From Eulemur rufifrons (lineage: Eukaryota > Chordata > Mammalia > Primates > Lemuridae), in contig NC_090999.1 in assembly GCF_041146395.1 (NCBI RefSeq), forward strand, positions 72,731,001-72,795,000: 64,000 bases of DNA. Reading direction: 5' to 3'. How positions within the stretch are numbered: the first letter of the stretch is position 1; each line of letters opens with the position of its first letter. Of this stretch, positions 1 to 12,259 are shown in pieces. A program made the position numbers and the translations under genes. Under the pieces are notes generated by a model. That model saw only the letters and a list, made by a program, of their open reading frames with translations, was not told where the DNA came from and did no database searches.

Positions 1-23
1 GGCGTGAGCCACCGCGCCCGGCC
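1..23 (-). mobile_element. Alu SINE, 5' end only (cut by window edge)
   Basis: These 23 bases are the exact reverse complement of the first 23 bases of the Alu consensus. The rest of the element lies to the left of the window. The perfect match, with all CpGs retained, suggests a comparatively young Alu (S or Y class rather than J), but so short a piece cannot settle the subfamily. Confidence 0.93.
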
Positions 24-586
24 AATGTTTCATAGATTTTTAAAAATATATTCTCCTAGATTACCTATTCCAGAGTATATTCAAAAATTCTTGTAAATAG
101 CTGTGATTGATTTATCATCACCTTATTCTTTCACATTTTGATTAGCAATTTCTAATTTTTTTTCTTAAAGAGAATATGACAATTTTAATAAGATTATGAT
201 TCCAAATTACTGTGGAAGAGATTTTTTTGAGGGTTGATATGGAATTTGATAACTTCATGGCATTTTGAATGAATATATCTTGTTTTGATTGATGTATGAA
301 CATTAAGGAAATGCATAGGGAGAAAAAACTTTTATGTGGTTTCTGTCATAACGATTACTGAATAGTATCCATTTGACAAATTCATACTTCAGTATTTATA
401 TAAAATACCTACTTAAAACAATAGTTCTTAACCAGGGGGAAGCAAGAGGAGGAATTTTTTGAAAATATTCTTTCTTCACCATATAATAAAATATTCTTCA
501 CTATATAAGAAACTCATATATAGAAATGGCATTCAGCTCTATGTGATTCACAATTTTGCTCATATGATTACTTTGCACAATCCCAT
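24..586. other. Gene-free AT-rich DNA
   Basis: No gene, RNA or recognisable repeat was seen. The stretch ends with the pentamer CCCAT (582-586), which is the left target-site copy of the adjoining LTR. Confidence 0.5.
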
Positions 587-969
587 TTTCTTAATCCTTT
601 TGTTCTGCTGTAATGGAATAATTGAGACTGGGTAAATTACAGAGAACAGAGATTTATTTCTTACAGTTCCAGAGGCTGGGAGGTACAAGGTTGAGGAGCA
701 AGGGCCTCCTTACTGCCTCACCCTGTGGCAAAAGGCGGGAGGGCAAGAGAGCATGTATGAGAGAGAAGGAAGGGAGCCAAACGCATCCATTTATCAAGAG
801 GCTACTTCCTGAATAACTAACCCACTCCCAAAATAATGCCATTAATTTATTCAGGATGGCAGAAACCTCATAACTGAATCACCTCTTTAAAGTCCTACTT
901 CTCAACACTGTTACACTGGGTATTAATTTTGCAACACATGAACTTGGGGGACACATTCAAACCACAGCA
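587..969 (-). mobile_element. MaLR-type solo LTR (MLT1/MST-like)
   Basis: Read on the minus strand, this begins TGCTGTGGTTTGAATG, continues with the MaLR motifs TGTCCCCCAAGTTCATG and AATAAATCTCTGTTCT, and ends near CCCAGTCTC...GGATTAAGAA, where the family consensus ends in CA. The pentamer CCCAT lies directly on both sides (582-586 and 970-974), matching the 5-bp duplication expected of ERVL/MaLR elements. At 383 bp it is about normal for a complete solo LTR. No internal retroviral sequence is present. The 64-codon and 62-codon frames inside it are not genes. Confidence 0.88.
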
Positions 970-2131
970 CCCATTATAACCACTGGATTACAGGTAGACA
1001 GTGCTCATATTAAGTACACATATTTATTTTTCTGCACATTCATACAGGTTCACACGATATAAATTCTCTTGTTTGTTGTTTGAGTACTCTAGGAGTGAGG
1101 TCAGTAAGCTCAATGATCAATATATCTTGATAATGCTAATAGTAGTATTTTTCCAGGCAAAGTGTACTTTTATTTATGACAAATAAGAAAGATTTAAATG
1201 TCAGTATTAAGAATATTAGTCAATATTAGGAATTTAGGTATTTAGATATATGTATGTGTATAGATATGTGTGTGTTGGTGTGCATATCTATATGTATATG
1301 TAATATATAATCCCTTTATATTCCTATATCTTACATCCCCCTCATTCTAAGAAATTTCACAGTTGCTTTCCCTTTAGTACCTCTGTATTCTAACCTCCTG
1401 ATTTTTTCTTCGTTTCAAGGAAATTCATTCTTTCCAATGGATGCTGAATATCTTTCTCTTTAGAACTGCATTTGAGAAAATTAACTAATGCTTTCAAAGG
1501 TTGCCAAAGCCATAACCGCCTTCCAAGTAGGTCCTTATATAAATAATAATTATGCTTAATGCAGATCGTGCAAGGCTTTGCACAGCTTAACACACTAGGC
1601 TTTGTTACTTGGATCCAAGGCTGCCATCCTTACGCCAGACACAGAAAAGTCCAGCATCCATTTAGGAATTTAATGTGAAATCTCTATTCCGCAGCAGCAC
1701 ATACTACTTGCCAGTGACTAACTCAGCCATACCTTTTCTATTATAGCTCAATTCTGAGACTAAGCTATGGGAAAGAGACAGGGGAGTGGTGCAGATGACA
1801 AGAGACAGGAACCAGAAATAATGAAGAGATAGATTCCAATACTTACATTTCCAGTGTGCAAAATGCGTGAGCCTCCCCTACAACATTATATACTATCTCC
1901 TAGCTTAGAACATTTTTACCTTTCCCACCATGAGATTCCACTTGTTATATACTTTCATATCTCACAGGAAAATGGAGTTCTTGAAAATGTGTTGCATTAT
2001 GAAACATAATAGTACATAAAGCAAGTTTTATGAATTCACATAAAGAAATGATTCTTTTTCCCCAGAAGCAATGTAAAAAAATTTTTTTTAAATCATCAAA
2101 AAGCAAACACATGAAGATAAATTAACACCCA
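970..2131. other. Gene-free unique DNA
   Basis: No gene or confident repeat was seen. A loose TA/TG-alternating tract lies at about 1240-1310. The 67-codon minus frame at 1390-1593 has no recognisable domain. Confidence 0.4.
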
Positions 2132-2684
2132 TGAGAGATTATGCCCCCTGACCTAGATGGCCCTAATGTTTGCCTCAGCTTGACTAGAGTTTTAGACCAG
2201 ACTTCTCCTTGACTCTTAGGCTTCTGACCTCACTTTTCTTAGAACATTTACTTTAGAGAACTTGTAATTGTAAATTCTTTCTCTGCTTCTCTGAAATGTA
2301 AATCTTTTTAAAAGCACTTGCCAGGTTTACAGCCCAGAAATGTCTTTCTCAAGGACCTGGGAGGCATCCCTTTGAAATGTAATCCTCAAAAAAGATAGGG
2401 CTCCTATCTTCCAGTTTCTGTGGGAGAGTAGGAGCCTAAATTCTGCTGAGACTTGCTCCAAATTATAAAACTACCACCTGTCATAAAGATAGGAGACAGT
2501 TTATTATTCCTTTGTTTAAGGCCAATTAACAAATACAGGTGGCCTGTGATTCCTCCCAGCCCAGCTCTTAAAAACTCTGCAGTCCATTTTCAATGGGGTT
2601 GAGCTCAGACTGAGTTCTCATTGCAATACTCATGAAGTCTTTGTCACCTGTTTAATTTTATTCTGCATAATTTTTGCTGTGACA
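2132..2684 (+). mobile_element. Probable endogenous-retrovirus LTR (family unresolved)
   Basis: The block is richer in GC than its surroundings. It starts TGAGAG, contains a TATA-like TTAAAAACTCTGCAGTCC about 120 bp before its right end, has runs typical of mammalian LTRs (GGTGGCCTGTGATTCCTCC; CTCATGAAGTCTTTG), and can be ended at TGTGACA. I found no target duplication, so the boundaries are approximate. It could instead be part of another class of old repeat. Confidence 0.5.
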
Positions 2685-3654
2685 TTCCCATTTTCCCCCC
2701 TACCCTACCGCCACACACCTTTTTTTTTTTAATACTACTATTTATGGTAGAAGCCATAAAGTGAAAGATGTCAAGACTATACAAAAGCCATATATTATTA
2801 GCGGAGAATAAAAATTCAAATCAGAAAGAAAGTCAATGAGTTAACAAAACAGTAGATTTTCAGCGGAGGGAGAAAATGGCTCCTGCTTCTGAAGGGGCGA
2901 GTTATCCTTTTCCGAAGCTGCCCTAAATAACATTGCATTTCTGTGTGAGCTCACTGAGATAATTTTCTGTGATTTGTTGTACTGGAGTTCAAAGATCATT
3001 TGCCTCTACTGTCTTTACTCCTCCCTAAGACTGAATCATCCAGTCCGCAGAATTCTCCCTCCCCCAAGGTTAATGAAAGTTCTCAAGTCTGGGTAAAATG
3101 TTCAGCTAATATTTTCTAGGGATGAAGATTTTAAACAAGACAACACTTTTACATGGATACTGTGTCCACCCTACCTTTCTCCCCCCACTGCTTTTTCTTT
3201 TATTAAGCAAATACACTGTCTCAGACTTCCTGTTTATTTATCTTACTCTGTTTCCTCCATAATGGAGAGGTCTTTTGGTCTTACAGTACTTAGGACTTTA
3301 AAGCTTCAGTGAAACCAAACTCCTGAGACTGTTAAACTAGATAGAAAAAACAGATCTTCATATTGTCCCGACCCAAGAGCATAAATAAAGTTTAGGGTCA
3401 AGTCCCTATGAAATAATAATAATAAATTTATTGTTTGCTCTTGTCTTTCTCAAGCTTATGCTTCCTCATCAATACTGACTTTTTCTTAACTTCTTTCCAA
3501 CAAATTAACAAGCAAATAATAAAACAAAAACAAAAATAAATCTCCTAAAACAAAACATATACACCCCCCATGACAACAGTAAATGAGTGCAATGAAAATT
3601 GTTTTGAGGCACAAACTCTGAAATATTGAATAGTGAATATAGTTACACTGAATC
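2685..3654. other. Gene-free unique DNA
   Basis: No gene was seen. Poly-C and poly-T runs lie at 2695-2735 and an A-rich tract at about 3510-3545. Confidence 0.4.
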
Positions 3655-3850
3655 AGAAATCAAAAGAACTGGAATTCATATTCTAGGTTAGCTACTTATT
3701 AACTATTTTGCCAAAGGCATTTAATTTCTAAGAGCATCAGTATTTTGCCTATAAATGGAAATGATGATCCTTTATCTACCAATATCAGAATATTTTAAAA
3801 ATTAAATGCAATAATAAATATAAAAATACTTTATGAAATAGAAATCTCTG
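3655..3850 (+). mobile_element. MIR SINE fragment
   Basis: The order of motifs matches the MIR core: a degenerate 'GCTACTTATTAACTATTTTGCCA', then 'GCATCAGTATTTTGCCTATAAATGGAAATGATGAT', then an A/T-rich 3' part with AATTAAATGCAATAA. Divergence is high, as expected for this ancient family. Confidence 0.6.
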
Positions 3851-4609
3851 TAAAACTGCCTGTGGAAATGTTATGGAAAAAAGTCCACTAATACTGGATC
3901 TTGTAAATCTTAAATCAGACATAGACTGTAGCCACGTTGATATTTCAAAATCTAGTGGTTGACAGTAATCAATATAAGAAGATATGTCTTAGAGAATTTC
4001 CAGAAATTCTGGGTATCACTCATTATTTTTTTATATAAGGCTAAGTTTATGTATAGTTATTTAACTGAGATTTTTCATTCACGTAGTTAAATGCTTTACT
4101 GTTTTACTATATTTCAGGGTCTTCCTGCACAACTAATAAACTTATAGCTTGTGGGTGTATTTATAGCACAGTGTTTAACTTTGTTGGTTATGATAAAGTA
4201 AAATTTGACAACAGTGATGGCTTTATGAAGATAAATTTTCTCCCTAAATTAACTTAGAACTATGTTATGATTACAATAAAATGTTAACAGGTTTTTCCCC
4301 ATATATACTGTATTCTAAATTATATATGGAAAAAATGAGAATGTAAAATAATCTAGATAAATTTTTATAGAGGAATACTTGATAGGAATTTGCACTTCCA
4401 CATGTCAGATATGTATTTAAACCTTAATTAAAGCATTTCCTATCACTTTTTGCTTTTCTAGCAAGATCAATGAAATGTAAAGGAGAGACACGAGATAACC
4501 CCAAATTCCTGTATAGATTTAGTAGGTGAATGCCAGGTTACTTCAAATTGTGAGAAAGGTGGGAATGAATTACTTTAACACATGAGTTTCAGCCTTCTGG
4601 CTCACAGAG
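3851..4609. other. Gene-free AT-rich DNA
   Basis: Nothing recognisable was seen on either strand. Confidence 0.4.
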
Positions 4610-5640
4610 ATGTATACACAAAACAAAATATAGATGCCTACTTCATTTCTTACACAATATTAGATTCCAGATGAATAATAATTCAAAAGTTAAAAATGAG
4701 GCCAGAAAATTATTGGAGAAAATATGGAAAAAATTTATTTTACATATATTTAGGACAGGGAAACAATTTCTAAGCAGGTCCTAAGCCTTGAAACTCTAAA
4801 AGAAAAAATCAAGTAGATAATTTTACATGTAATAAATAGGAATTTTCTAAATAAAAAGGTCATAAAAATGACTTGAAAGGGACAAACTTGGAAAAATATT
4901 TATTTATTTCACAAAGGCACATTTCCTTAAATATCAATAAAACACCAATCAATAGTAAATTGGACAAGAACTTGTGGTTCATAGAAAAGTAAAAGGATAT
5001 AGAGTAAAAACATAAAAATTTTTCAAACACACACACAGTTAAAACATTAACACCATAAGACAGAGTTTTCATCAAACATGACAATAACCATAAACTTAGT
5101 AAGTGCAATGTCACTAATTTTATGGAGAAATAGTTATTCAAAAAGTGTTGATAAAATATATATACACATTTAAAATGCAGCATAATTTCAACCCAAAAAT
5201 ATAACTTCAGTTGACTTATTCTATAGACAGGTTTATATGTTTGTTAACAAATATACAAATAGAGATGATCATTACTGTACATTATGTAATAGCAAAAGAT
5301 GGATATTTAAAATATTCATCAATAAGTATCAGTAAAATAATCTAAAATAACCCCATAAAAGTAGAAAAAAATATTACATGCTTGTTTTAATTTTTTTTGA
5401 AGTGTGAGGTGAGTCAACATCAATGATATGAATAATGTGTTAGATATGCAGATTTAGAAAAGACTGAGAGAGAGTTCTTTTCATAGTACATGTCCCCTTT
5501 GTGTAAAAAATATAAATATATAAATGAAGGAACATTAATTTTCATATTAAGAATATTTCTGGAAGATTACTTAAGAGAAACTGTTAACAGATTTTATTTT
5601 GGGAAAAATGTTGCCATAAATTTAAAGCAAGAGTAGAAAG
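4610..5640 (+). mobile_element. Old L1 (L1M-type) 3' fragment
   Basis: The plus strand follows the end of ORF2 and the 3' UTR of old L1M elements: 'AAAATTATTGGAGAAAATATGG', then 'AGGACAGGGAAACAATTTCTAAGCAGG', then A-rich sequence with AAGAAAAAATCAAGTAGATAATT. It is heavily degraded, and the 107-codon minus frame across it is a chance opening. Edges are approximate. Confidence 0.6.
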
Positions 5641-6289
5641 CTTTTAATTGTGTAGTCTTTTGAGTTGATGCATTTCTTTTTCAATGAAAGTAAATTGTTC
5701 ATGGCCTCCCATGTTTAAGTAACAACTATGTTAGATAATAAAAGGTATACAAAAATAAAACAATCTCTTTCGGTTTCTTAAGAATAACTTGGTAGAATTA
5801 CACCTTTCTCCTTAAAAAGAGTATATTTTCCATAGATTGAAGGAAGGATATAATAATCAAATCACCATAGCTTTGGCCTTCCATAGTTGGGCTTTTGTAT
5901 TATTGGTATTTATAAGCTCAAGCCAAATTTTATGGCAATTTATTTACAGAGAAATATAAGAACTCTGCTAGAATATAAAAATTCTGGATAGCAAATGCTC
6001 CTCTCCTAGATCCAGGATAAATTTCTCTGTGATTTCAACTTTCATCTTTTACATTTTTTATTTTAGTAAATTTTGTGATATGTTGTCAATAGTGTTAGCA
6101 TAACAGTTTAAGGTTCATTCTATTTATTTACATGTAAATGTCTCTCTTTTTATATCACATGTAGGGGGTGGGAAAGTAATTTTCTCTCTGAATTTCATAT
6201 ACTGCTCTGTTTGTGAAAACAACTTGCTCTCTTCACAGCACTGCATTTAGACTAGATCTGCTATCATATTCACCATGCATAATGTATTC
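5641..6289. other. Gene-free unique DNA
   Basis: No gene or confident repeat was seen. Confidence 0.4.
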
Positions 6290-6590
6290 TCTCCCATCTC
6301 CATGCTGCTTCTCCTGCCTAGAAGTGTTTTTACTTTTAGTAAGTCAGTCTTCCCCTTTTTGACTGAATGGGACAAAGTTTTTACAAATTAATCAAAATAT
6401 CTTAATAAGCAATCCTCCCACTTATCTTTTTTGTGTGTGAGCTCTGCAATATAGCTTTGTGGCTTTCTTGTTTCCGTTTCTAGAAGTCATGTCTGTCTTT
6501 CCAACAAGACTGTAATTATCTTGAAAGAAAAAGTCCCTTCTATTTAATTTACTTCAGATGGCATTTAATAAAATACTGTGCCATTAGGTT
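6290..6590 (+). mobile_element. L2 LINE 3' fragment
   Basis: The best part is CTTTCCAACAAGACTGTAA followed by TTATCTTGAAAG and, further on, an AATAAAA-containing end. This follows the conserved L2 tail (CCAC/AACAAGACTGTAAGCTCCTTGAG). The upstream TGCTTCTCCTGCCTAGAAG may belong to the same copy. Confidence 0.45.
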
Positions 6591-6774
6591 TTAAATAAAT
6601 TTTTAATGTTATTTCTAGTTTTTATTTTATAATACAGTAATATTTGTAATAATTTCATCAGTATAAAATTAATTTTTGGCACCATTGAGATTATAAATGA
6701 TAATGCATTCTCACTGATCAAAATATGGACAGAAGATTGCAGGACAGTTCTCTGGGTAGCCTTGGACCAATTCA

Positions 6775-7195
6775 ATGCTCCCTGCCCACCGCCCCGCCCA
6801 CCATCCCCATGATTTTTTGCTTGTAGTTTTCAAGAAACTATAAAATGTGCTGGAATGCAGCATCCTGAGACATGACCCCATACTGGCCCGAACAGCCTGA
6901 ATTCTTTCCTCTTTCCCCTAGAAACAGGATAGACTCCAACGCTTTAGCCCAGTGTGTCATGTAGTGCCTGAGGTATACAATCCTGTACAGCCTGCCTTTT
7001 GTAGCTTCTCAGCTGCAGTGCAAGTCACAGTCCTGACTCCAGCCGCCCTAGGCAGCTTTCCTGAGCTTTGGGGGGCCAGCTCGCAATAAACCCTAGGCTT
7101 CTGTTATCCCTTGCTGCCTATTTATAATGAACCCAGTTCGTGTAACTTGTTACGTGCATGGGTGTTGTGTCTCTCTAGACTTAGACAAGTTTGTA
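6775..7195 (+). other. GC-richer LTR-like island, unclassified
   Basis: This block differs sharply in base composition from the AT-rich DNA on both sides. It contains a C-rich opening (CCACCGCCCCGCCCACC), an AATAAA polyadenylation hexamer at about 7085, and a final U5-like GTGTTGTGTCTCTCTAGAC. That order (promoter-like, polyA signal, GT-rich end) is what an LTR would show, but I cannot name a family and saw no target duplication. A retrocopied 3' UTR is the main alternative. Confidence 0.35.
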
Positions 7196-8699
7196 GCCAG
7201 TACATAGTGAACCTACTTCACATACAAACTACACCATTTAAAATAAATCTGTAATAACTCATGCATAATAAAATATGATTTACTTTTTCAAATATTTCTC
7301 TCCATTCTTTTTTCTATGAATATTTTAATGTACTTGTAATCATAACCGACATTTATTTATGTTTTTCTTTTATTTCCTTAACAACTATAACTTAAGCCTC
7401 GTTCAATGACTTTTAAAAAGTCATAAAGTAATAATATTTGCATACTTTATTATTTACAATACATTACATTTATTAAAGCAAATTTGTGTGTGCATATGTA
7501 TGTGCTGGGCATTTAGGTTGACCTCAATGTTTCCATGTAAGTCTAGATTTTAGTATAAATGTAGATTCAATGAAATTTTTTAATATATGAGAATTTTCTA
7601 TCGAATAGATCTCTAATAGTGATAATAGTGGATCAAAATTTATTATTTTTAAAACTGTTGAAAGATATTAGAACACATATTTTGAATATGTGTGCTTCAG
7701 AAATCTCTATTGTATTTGTTTTGCTGAGACTTTACTGTTTCAAAATTGAGACTCCTCACTTGCTAACTTTTAATAGTTTGCTGACACTAAAATATATTTT
7801 ACATGTTTATATCTTAAAGATGCATTGATGCCCTCTGAAAAAGCAAAGCTATATGGGGAACAACAGGAAAAATAGACACATTTATTTTGATTTTAAAAGG
7901 TGTAGTTGGTGTAAAAGGTATTTTAATGGGTGGTTAGGATGCTATGTAGAAATCATTACCGTGGTTTCTATTTTCTTTTATTTTCTTAATAATTCCTTAG
8001 CTTCAACCCACCAGGACTGATGCCCATGCTAATAGATGTCTTATTCATACTCTTTTGCACTCTGCCCTTTGAATCCTCCTTAAATTGCCAAAGAAATTCC
8101 AACTTGGGAACCAACCTCTTTGGTCACAATCCAAAGGTTTCAAGATATTAATCTAAAGCTTCCTGGATAGGTATCTATGCTAATGACCTAGTTTAAATTG
8201 ATTTCACTATTTAAACTCTAACACAAATCATTGGCTCTTTCATAAATTTCTTTTCCCTGTGCTATGTAATTTATTAAAGAGAAGCTAAAATGATAAGTGT
8301 TTTAGAAAATGGCTGGGTATAACTTCTTCATGCAGATGTGCTGCATGTATCTTCAAAGGTAGTGCCTGGTGACAGAAAGAGTAAATGCCTAAATTCAGGC
8401 TTCTTCAACTTCTCAAACTGTTTAGATAGTTGGCTATGCCTTTGGATTCTCTTTTTTGACAATAGATGTATTTTATGTTGTTCGGAGAGAGTTGTTTGAA
8501 AAGTAATTAATGTATAAAGGTGTTAACTTAGAAATGTTAATGGAATATAAAATTTGATAACAAAGATTATCAAAATATTTTCAAACAATTCATTTGCAAT
8601 AAATTATAATCTCATCAGAGCCTACTATTGATGCCATATTTGTGCTTTTTAATATTGTGTAAATTTTAAGCCTTCTGATGGTTTTGGCAATTCAAAAAG
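7196..8699. other. Gene-free AT-rich DNA
   Basis: No gene was seen. The 69-codon plus frame at 7619-7828 lies in very AT-rich sequence with no domain signature. Confidence 0.4.
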
Positions 8700-8845
8700 A
8701 TAGGTGAGTCATTTCTTCCATTTCACTGGCCTGGATACTGAGGCTTGAAAGTTTAATTGAGAAAGAACAATAGCTGGTAAATATTGGGGTAGAATCCCTA
8801 AAACCCATGTTTTCAATATCTGTTCAACCTCTATTCTAGATTGAA
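8700..8845 (-). mobile_element. MIR SINE fragment
   Basis: On the plus strand this matches the reverse complement of the MIR core: TTTCACTGGCCTGGATACTGAGGCTTGAAAG, then ACAATAGCTGGTAAATATT, then GTAGAATCCCTAAAACCCATG. Confidence 0.6.
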
Positions 8846-9149
8846 TTTTAGCCCTTTTCTAACAAATTTTTATTTTGTTTCATTTTTCTAGAAAACAATA
8901 GTGTATTATTTATATTGGGGTGGTTAATATATTATTATAATATACTTTAAAATCATGCACTGTGGAAGTGTTTTAAAATGATTAAATTTCTTACAAGATT
9001 TGTGTTTTAATGATTTTCTATGAACTATTAGCAATAGGTATTATTTATAATAGTGATTTTCTAGATGCACTAGAAAAATCATGTAATATAATCAAAAGAG
9101 GACTAAACAGATTTATATCATCAGTAGGTAGGATAAGAAGATGAGAAGG

Positions 9150-9420
9150 TCCACTTATTGAGCTTCCCACATGCCCTGATCTAGCACCAAGGACCTAGTA
9201 AAGCACAACACAGCCAATGTCTTGGCCTCTGGCCTACAGTCTAGATTGAGAGCATAAAATATATTAGAAAGTAAATACAGTAATACAACTTCATATTTGA
9301 TAAGAATGCTAAGAAAATTAAATTTGGGGAGGGGCTATTTCAGATAGGATACACAGAGAATATTTCTTTGAAGAGTTGGAAAAGATAAAGATGGGAAAGT
9401 AAGCAGAGAGCAGATCAATT
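9150..9420 (+). mobile_element. Very old interspersed repeat (TTTATTGAGC...GCCAGGCA family)
   Basis: The sequence contains CTTATTGAGCTTCCCACATGCCCTG and, downstream, GCTAAGAAAATTAAAT and GGGGCTATTTCAGATAGG. These follow a common ancient mammalian repeat whose name I cannot give with certainty. Three or four similar copies lie at about 19440, 26190, 57630 and 62970. Confidence 0.4.
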
Positions 9421-9439
9421 TCGTTTAATCAGTCTTCTA

Positions 9440-10135
9440 AATTGTAGTCATTCCAGGAAGACTAAAATGGTACTGCATTGCGGTTTTAATTGCATTTCCT
9501 TGATGACTAATGATGGACAGTGTCTGTTCATGTGCATAAGACCATTCCAATATCTAATTGTTTGAGTGGTTGCCTAAGTATTTTAACCACCTTTAAATTG
9601 TTGCTGTTTGTGGTGGGTGTTTGTTTGCCTTTATTTTTTAATCTTTTAATTATTGAGTTGTAGGGGTTCTTTATAATTTTCTATATGCATATATTCTAAA
9701 AATTTTATTCTATTTTATGTCTTTTATATTCATTTTCTAAATTGAGTTTTCAGAAAATAATGTAATGTTTATAAATTTTAATTTACTTTTTTCCCTCCTT
9801 TTATGATTAATGCCTATTGGGTCCTGTCTAAAAAAACCTTTGCTTGGCAAAAGTCATGAAGATAGAGATAGTCTCCTAATTGTTCTTCAAGTAGATTTAT
9901 GGTTTTATCTTTTGCATTTATTTTTCTGCTCCATCACAGATTGTCTTTTGGTATGGTGTGATGTAGGATTAAAAATAAATACATTTTAATAGGGGATAGC
10001 CAATTGTACCAGAGCCATTTGTTAAAAAAAACCTTGCCCTATTTCATTGAAAAAGGGTGGGTCAAAAATCAATTGACTATAAAGAAAAAAGACTGTATTT
10101 CTTGTATTAATAAATATATTATATCACAGTTTTTA
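9440..10135 (-). mobile_element. Old L1 (L1M-type) fragment, end of ORF2
   Basis: The plus strand is the reverse complement of the L1 ORF2 C-terminal region: TTGCGGTTTTAATTGCATTTCCTTGATGACTAATGATGG, then the GAGTTGTAGGGGTTCTTTATA block, then GATAGCCAATTGTACCAG followed by CATTTGTTAAAAAAA. It is strongly diverged and lacks both L1 ends. Confidence 0.75.
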
Positions 10136-10479
10136 CTAAAAACTGCTGTAAATATCTATTTTAAATTGATATCAAACTCAGTTTTGCACAATATAATTCT
10201 CATGATCTCTAAGATTGCAAGGTTACTTTGTTAAAATGTTTCACATATCTGAAATATATTATAAATCTTAAAATTAAGAATAATTACACTAAAATGATTA
10301 TATCCATTAGGCAGAGACAGAAAGCAAAATATTAATTAAGTTCATGTATGTTAAAATATTCAAGTTTAACAAAAAGCTAAAAGTTGAACACAAAAGGTGA
10401 ATTTATACATTCTGATATTAAAAATAAAAATAAAAACTCTAGACTTTGTAGAAAGAATGTCTGTTTTTATGTTTCTTAT

Positions 10480-10590
10480 TTGCTACCTGTTTGCCTTGCA
10501 TTTGCTATGTGACTTTATACAATTTACTTAACCTACTATGCCTTCAGGTATTCACCAGCCAAATAGAAATAAAATAACACATGAAAACTT
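10480..10590 (+). mobile_element. MIR SINE fragment
   Basis: It matches the MIR core pattern: TTTGCTATGTGACTTTATACAA, then TTTACTTAACCTACTATGCCTTCAG, then AAATAGAAATAAAATAA. Confidence 0.5.
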
Positions 10591-10731
10591 TTTCTTTGCC
10601 TGCTTTTTTGTTTTGTTTACTTTTTTCTTTTTTAGAAAATGAGAATAAGATGAAGTAAAACACTTAAAGCAGTGTCACCTTATTAGTATACTACAGAAGT
10701 CTTAAGTGTTATTACCTAATATGAATTTTTC

Positions 10732-10741
10732 TATTAATAGG
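10732..10741. repeat. Left target-site duplication of the 10.7-16.2 kb L1
   Basis: TATTAATAGG here is repeated exactly at 16211-16220, where the L1 ends. It lies next to the degenerate poly-T that is the minus-strand L1's A tail. Confidence 0.85.
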
Positions 10742-11118
10742 ATTTTTCCTTTTCTTTATTTTAATAAATTTAGAGGGTCCAAGTCGAATTCTATAACATG
10801 TATATATTGTATAGTGGTGAAGTCTGGGTTTTTAGTGTATCTATCACCCAAATAGTGTACATTGTACCCCATAGGTAGTTTTTCATTCCTTTCTCCCGTC
10901 AAGAGTCCTTCATTTTATATCTCCAATGTCCATTATACCACCTGGTGTGTCTTTGTGTAACCACTTGTAAGTGAGAACATGCAATATTTATTTACTTAGA
11001 ATTGATTACTGAGTTACTTCACTTAGAATCATGGCCTCCACTTACATCCAAGTTGCTAAAAAGAACATTATTTATTTATTTATATTTCATTCTTTCTTAT
11101 CACTGAGTAGTACTCCAT

Positions 11119-11120
<2 letters not shown>

Positions 11121-11149
<29 letters not shown>
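11121..11149. repeat. (TG)n microsatellite
   Basis: About 14 uninterrupted TG units lie inside the L1 ORF2/3' UTR border. The neighbouring L1 at 44220 has a shorter TG run at the equivalent place, so the repeat probably grew from a short TG stretch inherited from L1. Confidence 0.95.
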
Positions 11150-11151
<2 letters not shown>

Positions 11152-12259
11152 TTTTTCTTTATCCACTTGTCAGTTGATGAGCATTTATGTTGATTTCATA
11201 TCTTTGTAATTGTGAGTTGTGCAGTGATATATAAGTGATGGTATCTTTTTGATATGATGATTTCTATTCCTTTGGGTAGCTCCCAGTAGTGGGATTTCTG
11301 GATTGAATGGTAGATCTACTTTTAGTTCTGTGAAAACTCACCATACTGATCACCAAAGAGGTTGTACTAATTTACATTCCACCAAAAGTGCATAAATGTT
11401 CCTTTTCATTGCATCTGTACCAACATCTATTGCTTTTTGATTTTTTAATAGTCTACTCTAATTGTAGTAAGATGGTATCTCATTGTGGTTTTAATTTGCA
11501 TTTCTCTGATGACTAGAGATGTTAAGCATTTTTTCATGTTTGTTGGCCATTTGTATACCTTCTTTCAAAAAATGTCTATTCAAGGCCCATGCCTACTTTT
11601 AAAAGGGGTTGTTAGTTTTTTTCTTGCTGAGTTATTTGAGTTCCTTGTAGATTTTGAATGTTAGTTCAGACACATAGTTTGTGAATATTTTTCTACCATT
11701 CTGAAGATGGTCTATTTACTCTTTTATTTCTTTTGCTGTGCAGAAGCTTTTTAATTTAATTAGGTATCATTTATCTATTTTTGGTTTTGTTGCATTTACT
11801 TTTGGAATCTTAGTCATAAATTCTTTCTGTAGGCCAATGTCCTGATGAGTTTTTCCTACATTTTCTTCTAGGATTTTTATGGTTTCAGGTCTTACATTTT
11901 AGTCATTAATACATCTTGAGTTGATTTTTGTATATGGTGAGAGACAGGGGTCCAGTTTCATTCTTCTGCCTATGGTGATCAGATTTTCCCAGCACTATTT
12001 ATTGAATAGTGTGTCCTTTCTGCAGTGTATGTTTTTGTTTGCTTTGTCAAAGATCAGTCAGTTGTAGATACACGATTTTATTTCTGGGTTCTGTATTCTG
12101 TTTCATCAATCTATGAATCTACTTTTGTGCCACTACCGTGCTGTTTTGGTTATTATAGCCTTGTAGTATAATTTGAAGTCAGATACTGTGATGTCTCCAG
12201 TTTTGTACTTTTTACATAGGATTGCTTTGGCTATTGGGGTTCTTTTCTGATTCCATATA

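Noticed and set aside
1685..1720. U6 snRNA-like GCAGCACATA match
   Set aside because: Only about ten bases agree; the rest of U6 is absent.
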